DNA of 35,573 bases from Candidatus Sordicultor fermentans (GTDB taxonomy: Bacteria; Atribacterota; Atribacteria; Atribacterales; Caldatribacteriaceae). Each line of letters opens with the position of its first letter. The first letter of the stretch is position 1. Below, one piece after another: positions 33,779-35,573 of the stretch. The notes beneath the pieces are model-generated. The model did not search any database and was not told the origin of the DNA. It saw nothing but the letters and a program-made list of their open reading frames with translations. The stretch spans positions 1-35,573 of the forward strand of contig DGDO01000092.1 of the NCBI GenBank assembly GCA_002385475.1. The letters run 5' to 3'. Both the position numbers and the translations under genes were made by a program.

Positions 33779-34005
33779 AAGACCTGGTTGAGTTTATAGT
33801 TAAAGCACTGGTAGATCATCCTGAAGAAGTGAAGGTTTCTGAAGTAGAAGGAGAGCAGTCGGTAATTTATGAAATCAGGGTAGCTCAGGAAGATATGGGG
33901 AAAATCATCGGGAAGCAAGGAAGAATTGCTCGAGCCCTTCGTACCATTGTTAAGGCAGCAGGAGTAAAAAGAGGGAAGAAAACAGCCGTAGAAATTTTGG
34001 AGTAG
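33775..34005 (+). CDS. khpA: KH-domain RNA-binding protein KhpA
   Basis: A 76-residue single KH domain: the GKIIGKQGRIARALRTIV segment carries the GxxG loop that grips RNA. In Gram-positive bacteria KhpA pairs with KhpB/EloR and influences cell elongation and RNA metabolism. The place between rpsP and rimM is standard, and translation is probably coupled to rpsP through the ATGA overlap. Confidence 0.95.
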   Translation: MKDLVEFIVKALVDHPEEVKVSEVEGEQSVIYEIRVAQEDMGKIIGKQGRIARALRTIVKAAGVKRGKKTAVEILE

Positions 34006-34021
34006 GTAATAATAAAATAAG

Positions 34022-34525
34022 GTGAAAAAAGTTCTGGTGGGAAAGGTTCTGAAAGCTCAGGGGTTGCGAGGGATGGTGAAAGTGCTTCCTCTCACGGATT
34101 TTGAAGAACGCTTTTCTCCTGGAAGTTCTCTGGGGGTAGGACTACCTGATGCAGGTTACAGACTTATGACTGTTGCAGAAGCAACTGATGAAGGGAGAAC
34201 TATTTTAGTTCGTTTTCAGGAAGTTTCTTCTCGCCAGTCAGCAGAGGAAATACAGGGTTTCTTCTTAGCTGTGGAAGAAAAAGAATTGAAAGCTCTTCCT
34301 TCCAACCATTTTTATTATTTTGAATTGTTAGGTCTTAAGGTGGTGGAAAAAGGAGAATTAAGAGGTGAGGTAGTGGCTATTGTAGAAGGACCCTCTTATG
34401 ATTATCTGGTGGTGAGAAAAGAGGAAAAAGAATATGACCTTCCTTTTATTCGTGCCTATGTTCAGGAGGTGAATAAAGAGGAGGGCTTTATTGAGGTAGA
34501 ATGCCCCGGAGGTTTCTGGGATTGA
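34022..34525 (+). CDS. rimM: Ribosome maturation factor RimM
   Basis: Helps assemble the head of the 30S subunit near S19. The N-terminal RimM domain begins VLVGKVLKAQGLRGMVKVLPLTDFEERF, and a C-terminal PRC-barrel contains YYFELLGLKVV and DLPFIRAYVQEVN. 167 residues, normal. Start is GTG 34022; no good ribosome-binding site is seen. It ends within the start region of trmD. Confidence 0.95.
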   Translation: MKKVLVGKVLKAQGLRGMVKVLPLTDFEERFSPGSSLGVGLPDAGYRLMTVAEATDEGRTILVRFQEVSSRQSAEEIQGFFLAVEEKELKALPSNHFYYFELLGLKVVEKGELRGEVVAIVEGPSYDYLVVRKEEKEYDLPFIRAYVQEVNKEEGFIEVECPGGFWD

Positions 34526-35226
34526 AACTTCGTATCGATGTGGTTACCCTGTTTCCTCAAGCTATAGAGCCTTACCTGAATGCTTCTATTCTGGGTAAGG
34601 CGCAGGAAAAGGGGATAGTGAAAATAAAAGTTCATAATTTACGCAGCTTCACTTTGGATCGCTATAAGACGGTAGACGATTACCCTTTTGGTGGTGGACC
34701 GGGAATGGTGCTCAAACCTGAACCTCTGTGGCGGGCAGTGAAATTTATTGAGAGTTATACTGTCAGCACTCCGCGAGTGATTTTGACCAGCCCTCAGGGG
34801 TCTTTGTTTTCTCAGGAAAAAGCCCGGGAGCTGGCTCAAGAAGAACACCTTCTTTTCCTTTGTGGCCGCTACCAGGGGGTGGATGAGCGAGTGATAACCT
34901 TAACCGGAGCGGAGGAAATCTCCATTGGAGATTATATCCTCTCTGGAGGAGAGCTGGCCGCTCTGGTGATGATTGAGGCTACAGTTCGTCTCATTCCCGG
35001 AGTTCTGGGTGATGAAGAATCTATAAAGGCCGATTCTTTTTATAAGGAAGGACTGGGTCCTCCTCAATTCACTCGTCCCCGAGTTTTTCAAGGATTAGAA
35101 GTACCGGAAGTTTTATTGTCCGGGAATCACGCTCTTATTGAAGAGTGGAGAAAGAAAAAAGCAGAAGAGAAAACTGCCCGGATACGACCGGAACTTCTGC
35201 CAGTTGCTAAGGATAAAAAGGAATGA
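34522..35226 (+). CDS. trmD: tRNA (guanine-37-N1)-methyltransferase TrmD
   Basis: Methylates G37 next to the anticodon, preventing +1 frameshifts. The knotted SPOUT fold motifs are present: DDYPFGGGPGMVLKPEPL, ILTSPQGSLFSQEKARELA, LLFLCGRYQGVDERV, and EISIGDYILSGGELAALVMIEA. The frame opens at ATG 34501, but GGAGGT (34508-34513) sits 8 bases before TTG 34522, which gives the typical MKLRIDVVTLFP start and a four-base overlap with rimM; about 234 residues. The alternative ATG also has a GAGGT upstream, so the start is not certain. Confidence 0.95.
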   Translation: MKLRIDVVTLFPQAIEPYLNASILGKAQEKGIVKIKVHNLRSFTLDRYKTVDDYPFGGGPGMVLKPEPLWRAVKFIESYTVSTPRVILTSPQGSLFSQEKARELAQEEHLLFLCGRYQGVDERVITLTGAEEISIGDYILSGGELAALVMIEATVRLIPGVLGDEESIKADSFYKEGLGPPQFTRPRVFQGLEVPEVLLSGNHALIEEWRKKKAEEKTARIRPELLPVAKDKKE

Positions 35227-35262
35227 TATATTATAGAAGATTTCCCTCAGGAGGAGGTTCAA

Positions 35263-35573
35263 ATGGATAAAGCAAGAGTTTTACGAGCAGTAGAAAGTAG
35301 CTATATTAAAGAAGTTCCTGATGTGCGCCCAGGAGACACAGTGCGATTAACCCTTAAGATTGTAGAAGGTGGTAAAGAAAGGTTTCAAAAATTTGAGGGT
35401 TTAGTAATTGGAGTGCGAGGTTCGGGAATAAACCGTAGTATTACAGTGAGGAAGATTTCCTTTGGAGTGGGAGTAGAGCGTATTTTTCCTCTCCATTCTC
35501 CTTCTATAGAAAAAATTGAGATTCTGCGTCGAGGCAAGGTAAGAAGGGCTAAACCTGTCTCTTATACACATCT
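35263..35573 (+). CDS. rplS: 50S ribosomal protein L19, 3' end outside window
   Basis: An open frame from ATG 35263, after a strong GAGGAGG site, runs off the end of the window after 103 codons. IKEVPDVRPGDTVRLTLKIV, GNKERFQKFEG-type sequence, FEGLVIGVRGSGINRSITVRK and GVGVERIFPLHSPSIEKIEI are standard L19. Only about 10-15 C-terminal residues should be missing. It closes the conserved rpsP-rimM-trmD-rplS order. Confidence 0.96.
   Translation, partial: MDKARVLRAVESSYIKEVPDVRPGDTVRLTLKIVEGGKERFQKFEGLVIGVRGSGINRSITVRKISFGVGVERIFPLHSPSIEKIEILRRGKVRRAKPVSYTH

Overview
The window is a bacterial chromosome segment made of dense, purine-rich housekeeping operons on the + strand, interrupted by a visibly AT-richer accessory island at about 10.4-15.8 kb. 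Gene order resembles Firmicutes and other deep-branching thermophile-type genomes: yicC-gmk-rpoZ-coaBC-priA-def-fmt-metallopeptidase-rsmB-PASTA-rpe, recG-rsmD-coaD-pta-ackA-yceD-rpmF-plsX-fabK-fabD-fabG-acpP-rnc-smc-ftsY, and ffh-rpsP-khpA-rimM-trmD-rplS. An anaerobic lineage such as Atribacterota, Synergistota or a Clostridia relative would fit (Pta-AckA acetate formation, FabK-type enoyl reductase, RecG with an N-terminal extension). The sequence alone does not fix the phylum.

Region 1 (1-391) holds dispersed palindromic repeats and a promoter. Region 2 (392-10428) is one tightly packed operon for nucleotide, CoA, translation-initiation and rRNA-modification functions, with many ATGA start/stop overlaps. 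Two genes in it are unusual: a PriA that has lost its helicase motifs, and a membrane PASTA protein in the place where related genomes carry the Ser/Thr kinase PrkC.

Region 3 (10429-15806) starts with hairpins and a second cluster of the same palindromic repeats. It continues with a run of small, same-strand gene units separated by structured sites that resemble integron attC sites (conserved right ends GTTATGC, ATTATGC, GTTAAGC, GTTATGC, GTTATTC). The units are a frameshifted remnant; a two-gene CBASS-like anti-phage pair (CD-NTase and SLATT two-TM effector); a double zinc-ribbon protein with a HEPN-like RxxxxH motif; a conserved protein of unknown function; a 145-bp unit with a truncated gene; and a GNAT-like acetyltransferase. 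No integrase is visible, so this looks like a cassette cluster lacking an integrase (CALIN-like). It is the most interesting part of the window.

Region 4 (15807-16760) is a short minus-strand operon, rpmB-DUF554, with a promoter that overlaps that of the divergent recG. Region 5 (16780-32039) runs through DNA repair, CoA and acetate metabolism, fatty acid synthesis, RNase III, SMC and FtsY. Region 6 (32099-35573) is the ffh-rpsP-khpA-rimM-trmD-rplS operon behind a near-consensus promoter; rplS runs off the end. FtsY and Ffh are the two GTPases of signal-recognition targeting and are adjacent but apparently in separate transcription units.
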